NCBI GenBank assembly: GCA_002742885.1
Contig: PDOO01000023.1
Location: 62,001 to 126,000 of the forward strand
Length of the DNA: 64,000 bases
Reading direction: 5' to 3'
Origin: Candidatus Cloacimonadota bacterium
GTDB lineage: Bacteria > Cloacimonadota > Cloacimonadia > Cloacimonadales > GCA-2742885
A model generated the notes under the pieces. That model was given only the letters and a program-made list of their open reading frames with translations, was not told where the DNA came from and searched no databases. Below, in pieces: positions 19,141-28,238 of this stretch (positions within the stretch are counted from its first letter, which is position 1; each line of letters starts with the position of its first letter). Position numbers and translations under genes: made by a program.

Positions 19141-19974
19141 ATGGCTAAGATACCTCAAAAAAGAATCCATAAATATTTGCGCCATAAGAAAAAATTCCCT
19201 CATGTCTGGTGTCCCGGTTGCAGCAACGGTATAGTTTTGGGTACAATAATCAGAGCTATTGACGAACTTAAAATCGAACGGGACGACATTGCAATGGTTT
19301 CCGGAATAGGTTGCTCCAGCCGTATGCCTGTTTATGTGGATTTTAATACTTTGCATACTTTGCACGGAAGAGCTATTGCTTATGCTACAGGAATTAAAAT
19401 GTTTAAACCTCATATGAAGGTGATCGTTGTTACCGGAGACGGAGACTCGACTGCCATCGGCGGCAATCATTTTATTCATGCAGCGAGAAGAAATATAGAT
19501 TTGACCGTTGTGGTTATTAACAACAATATTTACGGTATGACAGGCGGACAATATTCTCCGACCACTCCTACCGGAGATAAAGCTACAACTACTCCTTTCG
19601 GAAATATTGACCCCGTTTTTGATATTTGCAGGCTTGCCGAAGGAGCCGGCGCTTCTTTTGTCGCCAGAACAACTGCTTACCATGCTATTGAAACTCAGAA
19701 TATTATCAAAAAAGCTCTCAACCATGAGGGATTTTCGATGGTTGAAGTTGTCAGCGCCTGCCCGGTAATTTACGGTCGTCTCAATAAAAAAGGCGGAGCT
19801 CCTCAGATGATGGATGCAATGAAGAACAATGCTTTGACTAAAGCTGCCATGGACAAACTGGATGAAAAAGATCGTCAAGGCAAATATCTTCGCGGTATTT
19901 TTCGGGAAGAAAAAAGACCGGAATATACAGCTCAATACGCAAAGGTAATAGAAAGTCTTAGAGGTGGTAAATAA
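19141..19974 (+). CDS. korB: 2-oxoglutarate:ferredoxin oxidoreductase subunit beta
   Basis: 277 residues. HVWCPGCSNGIVLG and SGIGCSSRMPVYVDF are family motifs. The thiamine diphosphate/Mg2+ motif is GDGDSTAIGGNHFIHAARRN followed by NNNIYGMTGGQYSPTTPTG. It forms the catalytic core with KorA. AAGGAGG lies across the korA stop, and its stop overlaps the korC start by one base, so the operon is translationally coupled. Confidence 0.92.
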   Translation: MAKIPQKRIHKYLRHKKKFPHVWCPGCSNGIVLGTIIRAIDELKIERDDIAMVSGIGCSSRMPVYVDFNTLHTLHGRAIAYATGIKMFKPHMKVIVVTGDGDSTAIGGNHFIHAARRNIDLTVVVINNNIYGMTGGQYSPTTPTGDKATTTPFGNIDPVFDICRLAEGAGASFVARTTAYHAIETQNIIKKALNHEGFSMVEVVSACPVIYGRLNKKGGAPQMMDAMKNNALTKAAMDKLDEKDRQGKYLRGIFREEKRPEYTAQYAKVIESLRGGK

Positions 19975-20534
19975 TGGCTGAATATAAAAAAACGGAAATA
20001 AGATTAAGCGGAAGCGGCGGTCAGGGACTTATTACTGCGGGGATTATACTTGCTCGCGCAGCTGTTATCGATAAAGCCAGAGTAACCCAAACTCAAAGTT
20101 ACGGACCGGAATCTCGAGGCGGAGCAAGTCGCGCCGACGTTATTATCGCCAATGATGATATTTTTTATCCGGAAGCAACTCGCTTTGATATTTTGCTTGC
20201 CCTTACTCAGGAAGCTTGCGATAAATATCTTTTTGATCTTAAGCCGAAAGGTACTTTGGTTGCCGACTCGTCTTTTGTTAAAAATATATCTCTGATCAGC
20301 AGTAATATATATGAAGTGCCTTTTACCGAAATAGCTTTGAAAGAACTGGGATCCGAACTTCCCACCAATATAATGACTCTCGGCTTTTTAGTTAAAATGA
20401 CTAATGTGGTAAGCGTAGAAGCATTGGAAGAGAGCGTTAAGCAGTGGGCAAAACCGGCTTTCTTGGATTTGAACATGAAAGCTTTGAAAATCGGTTACGA
20501 TCTCTACGAAAAGCATAAATTAAAGCAGGTCTAG
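19974..20534 (+). CDS. korC: 2-oxoglutarate:ferredoxin oxidoreductase subunit gamma
   Basis: 186 residues with the gamma-domain signature SGSGGQGLITAGIILARAA and TQTQSYGPESRGGASRADVI. This domain binds the CoA side of the reaction. It ends one base before the epimerase start. Gene order D-A-B-C is common in bacteria. Confidence 0.92.
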   Translation: MAEYKKTEIRLSGSGGQGLITAGIILARAAVIDKARVTQTQSYGPESRGGASRADVIIANDDIFYPEATRFDILLALTQEACDKYLFDLKPKGTLVADSSFVKNISLISSNIYEVPFTEIALKELGSELPTNIMTLGFLVKMTNVVSVEALEESVKQWAKPAFLDLNMKALKIGYDLYEKHKLKQV

Positions 20535-20535
20535 A

Positions 20536-20937
20536 ATGATAAAAAAAGTAAGCCACATAGGAATTGCCGTAAAAGATTTGGATGCGGCAATTGAAATGTA
20601 TAAAAATCTCGGTTTGGAGGTTGAATCAACAGAAGTTGTTGAATCGCAAAAAGTGAAAGTCGCTTTTATCCCCGTCGGAGATACTCGCATAGAGTTGTTG
20701 TCCGGAACTTCGGAAGACAGTCCGATTTCAAAATTTATCGAAAAAAAAGGGGAAGGCATTCAACATATAGCCTTTGGAGTGGATGATTTGCCCGAAGAAT
20801 TGAAAAAAGCCGAAGAAAACGGATTCCGTCTGATAGATAAGGCGCCTCGACCCGGCGCTCACGGAGCCGATATTGCTTTCTTGCATCCCAAATCTACCGG
20901 CGGAGTTCTGCTTGAACTTTGCAAAGACAAACACTGA
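20536..20937 (+). CDS. mce: Methylmalonyl-CoA epimerase
   Basis: 133 residues of the vicinal oxygen chelate fold, with two beta-alpha-beta-beta-beta repeats. HIGIAVKDLDAAI holds the first metal His, IQHIAFGVDDL the second, and LLELCKDK the C-terminal Glu. It interconverts (R)- and (S)-methylmalonyl-CoA. It follows korC in the same operon and precedes the decarboxylase, linking succinyl-CoA made by Kor to propionyl-CoA once the mutase (not in this window) has acted. Confidence 0.93.
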   Translation: MIKKVSHIGIAVKDLDAAIEMYKNLGLEVESTEVVESQKVKVAFIPVGDTRIELLSGTSEDSPISKFIEKKGEGIQHIAFGVDDLPEELKKAEENGFRLIDKAPRPGAHGADIAFLHPKSTGGVLLELCKDKH

Positions 20938-20941
20938 TAAT

Positions 20942-20967
20942 TAAAGAGAAGTCTTCGGGCTTCTCTT
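20942..20967 (+). terminator. Rho-independent terminator after mce
   Basis: AAAGAGAAGTC / GGCTTCTCTTT, 11 bp with one G-T pair and a TTCG loop, followed by a short T-run. It separates the kor-mce transcript from the decarboxylase genes, perhaps only partly. Confidence 0.8.
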
Positions 20968-21058
20968 TTATATGAAATAAGAATATTTAATCGGGTTAAA
21001 ACCGTTTTGTAAAAAAAATAAAGTGTAACCGGAGACTGATTTTTCGGCTGGAGGATGA

Positions 21059-22609
21059 ATGAAATTAGAACAAAAAACCGCTGAGCTCAAAGCCAAAAAA
21101 GAAGAGGCGAAAGTTGCCGGCGGACAGAAACGAATTGACTCTCAACATGCAAAAGGCAAATTAACCGCTCGCGAGAGGATTGAATCTTTACTTGATGAAG
21201 ACAGTTTTGAAGAATTTGATATGTTCGTCAGGCATCAATGTCACAATTTCGGAATGGAAAAAAATAAATATGTCGGGGACGGAGTAGTTACAGGTTGCGG
21301 AACTGTTAACGGACGAGTTGTTTACGTTTTTTCTCAGGATTTTACCGTTATAGGAGGCTCTTTATCCAAAACTTATGCCGCTAAGATTTGTAAAATTATG
21401 GATATGGCAATGAAAAACGGAGCTCCGGTTATCGGATTAAACGATTCGGGAGGAGCCAGAATACATGAAGGAGTTGATGCTTTGGCAGGTTATGCTGAAA
21501 TCTTCTGGAGAAACGTTCAGGCTTCCGGAGTAATTCCTCAAATCTCTGCTATCCTCGGACCTTGCGCGGGAGGAGCCGTTTATTCTCCTGCCATTACTGA
21601 TTTTGTTATTATGGATAAGAAGAACAGCTATATGTTTGTTACCGGTCCTAAAGTCGTTAAAACAGTTTTAAACGAAGATGTGTCCACCGAAAATCTCGGC
21701 GGAGCTGTAATGCACGGTTCCAAAAGCGGTGTTGCTCAATTTGTAACGGATACTGAAGAAGAAACTATTCTTTTGCTCAGAAAACTTATAAGTTACCTTC
21801 CCTCAAATAACATGGAAGAACCGCCTTATATCCCGCCTACAGATCCGATTGATCGTCTTTGCCCGGAATTAAACAGCGTTATCCCTGAAAATCCGAATAA
21901 GCCTTATGATGTTTTTGAAGTAATTAATGCCATTGTCGATGACGGAGAATTTTTGGAAGTTGCTCGAAATTTTGCTCAAAATATTTGCGTCGGATTTGCC
22001 AGACTTAACGGTTATCCTGTGGGAATTGTTGCTAATCAGCCTAAGTTTTTAGCAGGTTGTCTTGATATTAACGCTTCGACAAAGGCGGCAAGATTTGTCA
22101 GATTCTGCGACAGTTTTAATATACCTTTGATTGTTTTGGAAGATGTTCCGGGATTTTTACCGGGTTCTAATCAGGAACATAACGGAATTATTCGTCACGG
22201 CGCGAAATTGCTCTATGCCTTCGCAGAAGCAACAGTTCCGAAAATTACGGTTATTCTGAGGAAGGCTTACGGCGGAGCTTATTGCGTGATGAACAGCTCT
22301 CATATGAGAGCAGACCTTGTTTATGCTTGGCCTTCAGCCGAGATTGCCGTTATGGGACCGAAAGGGGCGGTGGAAATTATTTTCCGGAAAGAAGCCAAGT
22401 CTTCCGATGATCCCGAAAAAGTTCTTGCCGAAAGAGAAAACGAATACAGAGATAAATTTGCCAATCCTTATGTTGCCGCCGAAAAAGGTTATATCGAAGA
22501 TATTATTGAACCGGCTTACACGAGAATACGCTTAATCAGAGGATTGGAAATGTTGGCGACGAAAAGAGATCAGAATCCTCCTCGCAAACACGGGAATATT
22601 CCGTTGTAA
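21059..22609 (+). CDS. mmdA: Methylmalonyl-CoA decarboxylase subunit alpha (carboxyltransferase)
   Basis: 516 residues of the acyl-CoA carboxyltransferase family. It shows [38 protein letters not shown] (oxyanion-hole region) and [20 protein letters not shown]. It moves CO2 from (S)-methylmalonyl-CoA to biotin. On sequence alone it could be the propionyl-CoA carboxylase beta chain, but the next three genes (OadG-like, biotin carrier, OadB-like pump) make a decarboxylase complex far more likely, and no biotin carboxylase is nearby. GGAGGATGA precedes the ATG. Confidence 0.9.
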   Translation: MKLEQKTAELKAKKEEAKVAGGQKRIDSQHAKGKLTARERIESLLDEDSFEEFDMFVRHQCHNFGMEKNKYVGDGVVTGCGTVNGRVVYVFSQDFTVIGGSLSKTYAAKICKIMDMAMKNGAPVIGLNDSGGARIHEGVDALAGYAEIFWRNVQASGVIPQISAILGPCAGGAVYSPAITDFVIMDKKNSYMFVTGPKVVKTVLNEDVSTENLGGAVMHGSKSGVAQFVTDTEEETILLLRKLISYLPSNNMEEPPYIPPTDPIDRLCPELNSVIPENPNKPYDVFEVINAIVDDGEFLEVARNFAQNICVGFARLNGYPVGIVANQPKFLAGCLDINASTKAARFVRFCDSFNIPLIVLEDVPGFLPGSNQEHNGIIRHGAKLLYAFAEATVPKITVILRKAYGGAYCVMNSSHMRADLVYAWPSAEIAVMGPKGAVEIIFRKEAKSSDDPEKVLAERENEYRDKFANPYVAAEKGYIEDIIEPAYTRIRLIRGLEMLATKRDQNPPRKHGNIPL

Positions 22610-22620
22610 CGGAGAATGTT

Positions 22621-23262
22621 ATGAAAAGTAAATTTATCCCGATTATATTTGTCATTGCATCTTTTTTTGTTTTGCTCAATGCGGACGAAAAAGTGATCTT
22701 CGATAAAAATGACAATATTGTCAAAGCTGCGGCAAAATATGAATTTCCCGTAAAAAAAATGGTCGAATATTTGGATAATTACCATATTCGAATAGACCTA
22801 AAAAAAGGTGACGGGGAAAAATCCTTGAAAGACTTTAATATTGACGAGAAAATTCTGTTGCAAGCTAAAAAAGATTTTGAAAAATATAAAGTCCGTTTCG
22901 GCTTAGGCATAACCTTGGTGGGCATGTTAGTTGTTTTCATCAGTTTGATGTTGATAGGGATTATTATATCTCAGATGGAACATATTACAAAGTATGAAGA
23001 ACGCAAAAGAAAGAAAAAAGAAGAGATTGCTGCAAAAAAAGTTTTTCATACTTCCTGCGGAAAAATTTCAACTTCCGAAACCGAAGTCAGCATGAATTCC
23101 ATTGCTGCCGTTATTACTGCCTTGCATATTCATCGCTTGGAAGCGGAAGAAAGCCATAAACTTCATTTAACCTGGAAAAGAACACCTGTTTCCGTTTGGC
23201 GAGCTTCCTTTAAGACCATGATGCCGAATAAAGAATACAATTATACTAAGAGGACAAGATGA
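22621..23262 (+). CDS. mmdD: Decarboxylase membrane subunit, OadG family, with N-terminal extension
   Basis: 213 residues. A signal-like N terminus (MKSKFIPIIFVIASFFVLLNA) and about 75 charged residues precede the single OadG-type membrane helix at roughly 98-122 (LGITLVGMLVVFISLMLIG). The C-terminal half is basic and ends with a Trp-containing segment (VSVWRASFKTMMPN). OadG/MmdD subunits hold the carboxyltransferase to the membrane pump. The usual form is shorter, so the extracytoplasmic N-terminal part is unusual. It overlaps the biotin carrier gene by four bases (ATGA). Confidence 0.8.
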   Translation: MKSKFIPIIFVIASFFVLLNADEKVIFDKNDNIVKAAAKYEFPVKKMVEYLDNYHIRIDLKKGDGEKSLKDFNIDEKILLQAKKDFEKYKVRFGLGITLVGMLVVFISLMLIGIIISQMEHITKYEERKRKKKEEIAAKKVFHTSCGKISTSETEVSMNSIAAVITALHIHRLEAEESHKLHLTWKRTPVSVWRASFKTMMPNKEYNYTKRTR

Positions 23263-23981
23263 AAAATTATAAATTTACGATAAACGGTCAAAAATATGAA
23301 GCCAGAATTGTCGCTTACGACGGAGTAAGCGCATCAGTATTGGTAAACGGCATGGAATTTTCCGTTGAAATGGATAACGAAAATATTCAATCTGCTCCTA
23401 AATTGGTAAGGTCAGAAAAATCTGCTCCGGCGGTTCCTTCTTATTCCGTTAAATCTTCCGTTAATGAAATTAATGCTCCTATTCCGGGAATTATTAATGA
23501 CGTAAGCGTTAAAGCGGGAGACGAAGTGAAAGAAGGACAGCTTTTATTTATTCTTGAAGCCATGAAAATGGAACAGGAAATCGCTTCTCCGAGTTCCGGA
23601 AAAGTAAAAGAAGTAAATGTTAAAAAAGGCGATTCCGTCACGGAAGGGCAATTGCTGTTAAGACTGGAATCTGACTCGACCGTAAAAACGGTAAAACCGA
23701 AGTCGGTCGAAAAAAGAACTCCTGAAAGCAAGCCTGTCGCCAAGCCTGCTCCCGTTTCTTCTGCTCGCAGTAAAGGAGTGGAGACTCCAATGCCGGGAAC
23801 GATTACGGATGTTTTGGTTAAACCGGGCGATAATTTAGCGGCTGACGATGCGGTTGCCGTGATAGAAGCCATGAAAATGGAGCAAGAGATTACGACAAAT
23901 TATCCGGGTATTGTCAAAAAAATTCTTGTCTCCAAAGGTCAGTCCGTCACGGAAGGACAAATTATCATTGAGATGGAATAG
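23259..23981 (+). CDS. mmdC: Biotin carboxyl carrier subunit with two biotinyl domains
   Basis: 240 residues. Two biotinyl domains are seen: about 68-137 with EAMKM at 100-104 (biotinylated Lys103) and about 172-240 with EAMKM at 203-207 (Lys206). A Pro/Ala/Lys-rich linker joins them. Residues 1-50 form a small extra beta region. The protein carries CO2 between the carboxyltransferase (MmdA) and the pump (MmdB). Normal carriers have one such domain. The two domains differ in sequence, so this is not a recent exact duplication. It lies between mmdD and mmdB. Confidence 0.9.
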   Translation: MKNYKFTINGQKYEARIVAYDGVSASVLVNGMEFSVEMDNENIQSAPKLVRSEKSAPAVPSYSVKSSVNEINAPIPGIINDVSVKAGDEVKEGQLLFILEAMKMEQEIASPSSGKVKEVNVKKGDSVTEGQLLLRLESDSTVKTVKPKSVEKRTPESKPVAKPAPVSSARSKGVETPMPGTITDVLVKPGDNLAADDAVAVIEAMKMEQEITTNYPGIVKKILVSKGQSVTEGQIIIEME

Positions 23982-23997
23982 TTTTCGGGAGAATTAA

Positions 23998-25119
23998 ATG
24001 AATGAAGTATTAAATTTTTTCCACACTACCGGATTTTATCAGGTTGAACTGCCGTATCTTATTATGATGATTGTCGGTTTGGCTTTTATTTATCTCGGTA
24101 TTGCCAAAGATTATGAACCGCTTTTGTTGGTTCCCATCGGATTCGGAATAGTGCTGGGAAACCTGCCCGGTACTCAGCAATACGGCGTATATACGGAAGG
24201 TTCCGTCTTAAATCAATTATATTACGGAGTTAAGTTCGGGGTTTATCCTCCGCTCATTTTTTTAGGTATAGGAGCAATGACCGATTTCTCGACTCTTATT
24301 GCCAATCCTAAGCTTATTTTGCTCGGAGCGGCTGCTCAATTCGGTATTTTTGCGACCTTTATAGGCGCCATTTTATTGGGCTTTAACGTGCTGGAAGCAG
24401 GCGCGATAGGCATTATCGGCGGAGCTGACGGACCTACTTCGATTTTCCTCTCCACTAAACTTGCTCCTCATCTTGTAGGTCCGATTGCAATTGCGGCTTA
24501 TTCATATATGGCTCTTGTGCCGGTGATTCAACCTCCCATTATCAAATTGTTGACTACCGATAAAGAACGAAAAATAAGAATGAAAACTCCCCGTGTCGTT
24601 TCCAAAAGAGAAAAAATACTTTTCCCGGTAATCGGAGCTTTGGTTACTATTTTTATCGCTCCGGGAGCCTCTGCTCTTCTGGGCATGCTTTTCTTCGGAA
24701 ATATTTTAAAAGAAAGCGGGGTTACAGAGCGTCTTGCCGGAACTGCCAGAAATGCTTTGATCGATATTGTTACCATTGTTTTGGGTCTGGGAGTCGGGGC
24801 AAGCACTCAAGCTGATGTTTTTTTGACTTCAAGCTCAATTAAAATTTTTGCTTTGGGAGCTTTCTCTTTTTGTATTGCAACTGCTTCCGGCTTGCTTTTT
24901 GCCAAATTTATGAATCTTTTCTTAAAAGAAAAAATAAACCCCATGATCGGAGCTTCCGGAGTTTCGGCAGTACCGGATTCCGCACGGGTTGTCCATCATG
25001 TGGGAAGAACGTATGATAAAGGAAATTTCCTGCTTATGCACGCCATGGCTCCGAATGTTGCCGGAGTTATCGGCTCTGCGGTTGCTGCCGGCGTATTGCT
25101 CGGTATTCTGGGAAATTAA
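23998..25119 (+). CDS. mmdB: Na+-transporting decarboxylase subunit beta
   Basis: 373 residues, about ten membrane segments. The family motifs are [20 protein letters not shown], which contains the aspartate used for Na+ binding in OadB, and [19 protein letters not shown]. It decarboxylates carboxybiotin and uses the energy to move Na+ out of the cell. GGGAG precedes the ATG. It is slightly shorter than many OadB proteins, but both key regions are present. Confidence 0.93.
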   Translation: MNEVLNFFHTTGFYQVELPYLIMMIVGLAFIYLGIAKDYEPLLLVPIGFGIVLGNLPGTQQYGVYTEGSVLNQLYYGVKFGVYPPLIFLGIGAMTDFSTLIANPKLILLGAAAQFGIFATFIGAILLGFNVLEAGAIGIIGGADGPTSIFLSTKLAPHLVGPIAIAAYSYMALVPVIQPPIIKLLTTDKERKIRMKTPRVVSKREKILFPVIGALVTIFIAPGASALLGMLFFGNILKESGVTERLAGTARNALIDIVTIVLGLGVGASTQADVFLTSSSIKIFALGAFSFCIATASGLLFAKFMNLFLKEKINPMIGASGVSAVPDSARVVHHVGRTYDKGNFLLMHAMAPNVAGVIGSAVAAGVLLGILGN

Positions 25120-25137
25120 TTTCAATTGGAGGAATAA

Positions 25138-26802
25138 ATGAAGTTAGTAGAATGCGTCCCGAATTTCAGTGAAGGACGGGATCATAAGATCCTTGAGGCG
25201 ATTGCCGAAGTTATTCGCAACGTAAAAAATATTACTTTATTGGACGTAGATCCGGGAGCTGACACGAACAGAACCGTATTTACTTTTGTCGGAGACCCTG
25301 ACAACGTTGTCGAAGCTGCGTTTCAGGCAATAAAAAAAGCCGCTGAGTTGATAGATATGTCTAAACATACGGGAGCTCATGCCAGAATGGGGGCTACGGA
25401 TGTTTGTCCTTTTATTCCGGTTTCCGATATGACTATGGACGAATGTGTTGAACTTGCCAATAAGCTTGGAAAAAGAGTCGGCGAAGAACTTGAGATACCT
25501 GTTTACCTTTATGAATATGCCGCCACAAAACCGGAATGGCAAAACCTTGCCCAAGTTCGGAAAGGCGAGTATGAAGCTTTGCCGAAAAAAATGGAAGATC
25601 CTTACTGGAAGCCTGATTACGGGCCGCAAAAATTTAATGCCAAATCGGGAGCAACTGCAATAAGCGCTCGCGAATTTTTGATTGCTTACAATATTAATCT
25701 TAACACCAGAGATAAAAACAAGGCTCATGATATTGCGTTGTCGATTCGCGAAGCAGGACGTTACAAGCGTGACGAAAATAAGAAAATCATGAAAGACGAA
25801 TCCGGAAATAAACTTCGCGTCCCCGGTTTATTCAAGAATTGTAAAGCTGTCGGTTGGTACATAGACGAATATAATCGAGCTCAGATTTCCATGAACCTTA
25901 CGAACTATAAAATTACTCCGGCTCACGTCGTTCTCGAAAAAGTGCGCGAAATTGCCGGCGAGAAAGGTTTGCAGGTAACCGGAAGCGAATTGGTCGGTCT
26001 TCTTCCCAAAGAAGCTTTAATTGAAGCAGGTAAATTTTATCTGAAAAAAATGGGCGAAAGCGCAGGTCTTCCGGAAAAGATGATAATGGAAACCGCTATT
26101 CAGTCAATGGGATTGGATGAACTTGCTCCGTTTGAACTTGATAAAAAAGTAATAGAGTACAGCATTGCCGATAAAAATGCTTTGGTTAACATGACTTTAA
26201 GCGATTTTGCCGATGAACTCTCAACTGATTCCGAAGCTCCCGGCGGCGGAAGCGTTGCCGCTTTGTGTTCTGCGGTCAGCGGAGCCTTATCAGCGATGGT
26301 TTCTAATCTTACCGCAGATAAAAAAGGTTATGAAGATGTGCAGAGTGAAGTGCGAGAAATTGCCGAGACAGGTCAAAGAATCAAAGAAAGATCTTTAGAT
26401 GCCATAGATAAAGATACTCAGGCTTTTTATGATATGATGGATGCTATGCGTCTTCCTCGCAAAACCGATGAACAAAAGGAATACCGCAAAGAAATGATGG
26501 AAGCAGCAACTAAATCGGCAATCATGGTTCCGCTTGAAACTATGGAAATTGCGGTTGAAGCTGCAAATCTTTCCGAAAAAATCGGTAAAATCGGAAATAA
26601 AAATGCATTGTCGGATGCCGGTGTTGCCGCAATTACTGCAAATGCCGCTGCAAAAAGCGCATATCTTAACGTAAAAATTAATATGGGCTCAATCGAAGAT
26701 AAAGAATTCGTAAAAGAGATTATGGCAAAAGCGGATGCTTTGGCAAAAGAAGCAAACGAAAAATCTCTTTCCGTTGAAGAAGAAATAATCGGTAAATTAT
26801 AA
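25138..26802 (+). CDS. ftcD: Bifunctional glutamate formimidoyltransferase / formimidoyl-THF cyclodeaminase
   Basis: 554 residues. Residues about 1-330 are the formimidoyltransferase: VECVPNFSEGRDHKILEAI, DTNRTVFTF and KHTGAHARMGATDVCPF. Residues about 345-554 are the cyclodeaminase, with TDSEAPGGGSVAALCSAVSG. It moves the formimino group of N-formimino-glutamate (from histidine) to tetrahydrofolate, then makes methenyl-THF and ammonia. The product glutamate feeds 2-oxoglutarate to Kor. GGAGGAATA precedes the ATG. It closes the catabolic cluster. Many bacteria have the two activities on separate proteins. Confidence 0.94.
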   Translation: MKLVECVPNFSEGRDHKILEAIAEVIRNVKNITLLDVDPGADTNRTVFTFVGDPDNVVEAAFQAIKKAAELIDMSKHTGAHARMGATDVCPFIPVSDMTMDECVELANKLGKRVGEELEIPVYLYEYAATKPEWQNLAQVRKGEYEALPKKMEDPYWKPDYGPQKFNAKSGATAISAREFLIAYNINLNTRDKNKAHDIALSIREAGRYKRDENKKIMKDESGNKLRVPGLFKNCKAVGWYIDEYNRAQISMNLTNYKITPAHVVLEKVREIAGEKGLQVTGSELVGLLPKEALIEAGKFYLKKMGESAGLPEKMIMETAIQSMGLDELAPFELDKKVIEYSIADKNALVNMTLSDFADELSTDSEAPGGGSVAALCSAVSGALSAMVSNLTADKKGYEDVQSEVREIAETGQRIKERSLDAIDKDTQAFYDMMDAMRLPRKTDEQKEYRKEMMEAATKSAIMVPLETMEIAVEAANLSEKIGKIGNKNALSDAGVAAITANAAAKSAYLNVKINMGSIEDKEFVKEIMAKADALAKEANEKSLSVEEEIIGKL

Positions 26803-26859
26803 TAAAGTCTTGACGAAGAAATTCCTCTGAATTTTTTGGTCTGATATTAAACAAAAGAA

Positions 26860-26980
26860 GCCTTGCTTCTGCCTGTCGGTTGAAAGATACTTGGCAGGTC
26901 GAAAATTTCGGTATTAATATTTTTTAAGGACTTTAATACAATTAAAAGCAGGCGAATTGCGTTCGTCTGCTTTTTTTATT
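26860..26980 (+). promoter_or_regulatory. infC leader with terminator and possible antiterminator
   Basis: A strong terminator hairpin AGCAGGCGAA / TTCGTCTGCT (26947-26971, loop TTGCG, seven T) lies 21 bases before the infC start. Upstream, TTC-T-GCCTGT at 26867-26876 can pair with the 5' arm of the terminator (GCAGGCGAA; one bulge, one G-U). That same segment also pairs in a competing hairpin CTGCC / GGCAG (26869-26873 / 26893-26897). This is the layout of an attenuator. In Bacillus the infC-rpmI-rplT leader is controlled this way by L20. Alternatively the hairpin simply ends ftcD transcripts. Confidence 0.6.
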
Positions 26981-26997
26981 ATCCAAGGAGGTTCCCC

Positions 26998-27588
26998 ATA
27001 ATACGCATAAGACGCGGAAAAGCGAAAACAAAAGCTGTCGCCCCGAAAGAAAGAATTAATGAACAAATAAGGGTTCCGGAAGTTCGCCTTATCGATAAAG
27101 AAGGCAATCAGGTCGGAGTTGTAAGAATAGAGACAGCTCTTCAAAAAGCTCGAGAAGTAAATTTGGATTTAGTTGAAATATCGCCTTCGGCTAAACCGCC
27201 GGTCTGTCGTATTCTTGATTTTGGTAAATATTATTATCAAAAAGAAAAAAAATTCAGAGAATCCAAGAAGAAACAGCATACCGTTCAAATGAAAGAAGTC
27301 AAGTTCGGTCCCAATACGGAAGATCATGACTATCAATTCAAAAAGAAGAACGTTGCCAAATTTCTTAAAAATCACGATAAAGTAAAGCTTACGGTAAGAT
27401 TCAGAGGTCGCCAGCTTGCTCATAAAGAAATCGGTTACAATCTCTTGAATCGGGTTGCCGAAGATCTTAAACCTATCTCTGATAAAGAACGGGATATCCA
27501 AAGCGAAGCAAGAACAATCTCACTGACGCTTGCTCCCAAAAAAGATATTGATAAAATCTATGAAGAATGGGCTGCGGAAAATTTATAA
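26998..27588 (+). CDS. infC: Translation initiation factor IF-3, starting at AUA
   Basis: 196 residues. The frame contains RINEQIRVPEVRLIDKEG, KPPVCRILDFGKY and VKLTVRFRGRQLAHKEIGY, covering both IF-3 domains. There is no ATG, GTG or TTG early in the frame; AAGGAGG at 26985-26991 sits six bases before ATA at 26998, which is therefore the start. An ATG at 27163 would delete the N-terminal domain. Rare start codons (AUU, AUC, AUA) are typical of infC because IF-3 itself rejects them, giving autoregulation. It heads the infC-rpmI-rplT operon. Confidence 0.92.
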   Translation: MIRIRRGKAKTKAVAPKERINEQIRVPEVRLIDKEGNQVGVVRIETALQKAREVNLDLVEISPSAKPPVCRILDFGKYYYQKEKKFRESKKKQHTVQMKEVKFGPNTEDHDYQFKKKNVAKFLKNHDKVKLTVRFRGRQLAHKEIGYNLLNRVAEDLKPISDKERDIQSEARTISLTLAPKKDIDKIYEEWAAENL

Positions 27589-27632
27589 CCGCTGTCTTTG
27601 ATTAATAAATCTAAAAGAACGGAGACTGTATT

Positions 27633-27827
27633 ATGCCTAAGATTAAAACCAGAAGAGGTGCGGCAAAAAGATTCACTCTTACAGCAAAAGGAAAGATAAA
27701 GAGAAATCATGCCGGACATGACCACATCCTGACCAAGAAAAATGCGAAACGTAAAAGACGTTTGAGTTCTTCAGCTCTCGTTGATCCTTGTGATGTACCG
27801 AGAATAAGAAGAATGATTGCTAAATAG
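27633..27827 (+). CDS. rpmI: 50S ribosomal protein L35
   Basis: 64 residues, very basic. It starts [14 protein letters not shown] and has the family [20 protein letters not shown] core. It belongs to the large ribosomal subunit. It lies between infC and rplT with an ATG preceded by GGAGACTG. Confidence 0.96.
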   Translation: MPKIKTRRGAAKRFTLTAKGKIKRNHAGHDHILTKKNAKRKRRLSSSALVDPCDVPRIRRMIAK

Positions 27828-27852
27828 TTTTGATAAAATAAAGGAGTAACAA

Positions 27853-28212
27853 ATGGCTCGTTCCGTAAATAATGTTGCAGCTAAAAAAAGAAGAAAAAAA
27901 TATTTGAAAGCAGCCAAAGGCTATGTCGGAGGTCGCAGTAAATTATACAGAACCGCTCGCGAAACGGTTGAAAAAGGTTGGACTTACGCTTATCGCGACA
28001 GAAAAGCCAAAAAAAGAGAATTCAGAAAACTTTGGATTGCTCGCATTAATGCCGCTTGTCGTCTTCACGGATTAAGTTACAGCCGATTCATAAACGGACT
28101 GCATCTTGCCGATATTACGATAGACAGAAAAGCTCTTGCTCATTTGGCTTATCATGAACCTGACGCGTTCCAAAAGATTATTGAAGTCGTAAAGACAAAA
28201 CTCGGTAATTAG
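27853..28212 (+). CDS. rplT: 50S ribosomal protein L20
   Basis: 119 residues, basic. RSVNNVAAKKRRKKYLKAAK and GGRSKLYRTARE at the N terminus and RKALAHLAYHEPDAFQKII near the C terminus are the family pattern. L20 binds 23S rRNA early in assembly and in other bacteria represses its own operon through the infC leader, consistent with the leader structure described here. AAAGGAG precedes the ATG. Confidence 0.97.
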   Translation: MARSVNNVAAKKRRKKYLKAAKGYVGGRSKLYRTARETVEKGWTYAYRDRKAKKREFRKLWIARINAACRLHGLSYSRFINGLHLADITIDRKALAHLAYHEPDAFQKIIEVVKTKLGN

Positions 28213-28213
28213 A

Positions 28214-28238
28214 GACTCCTCGCAGAGGGGTTTCTTTT
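28214..28238 (+). terminator. Rho-independent terminator after rplT
   Basis: CTCCTC / GAGGGG around a GCA loop, extended by A-T pairs, then TTTCTTTTT. It ends the infC-rpmI-rplT transcript. The following 150 bases before pheS hold no T-box or other element I could recognise. Confidence 0.75.

Noticed and set aside
19114-19935. 273-codon open frame antisense to korB
   Set aside because: Opposite a clearly conserved oxidoreductase gene; the product is low in complexity and resembles no family.
21059-22609. Naming mmdA as propionyl-CoA carboxylase beta
   Set aside because: The sequence fits both, but the OadG-like, biotin carrier and OadB-like genes follow directly and no biotin carboxylase is nearby.
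27163-27588. ATG at 27163 as the infC start
   Set aside because: It would remove the whole N-terminal IF-3 domain, whose sequence is conserved and in frame upstream to 26998.
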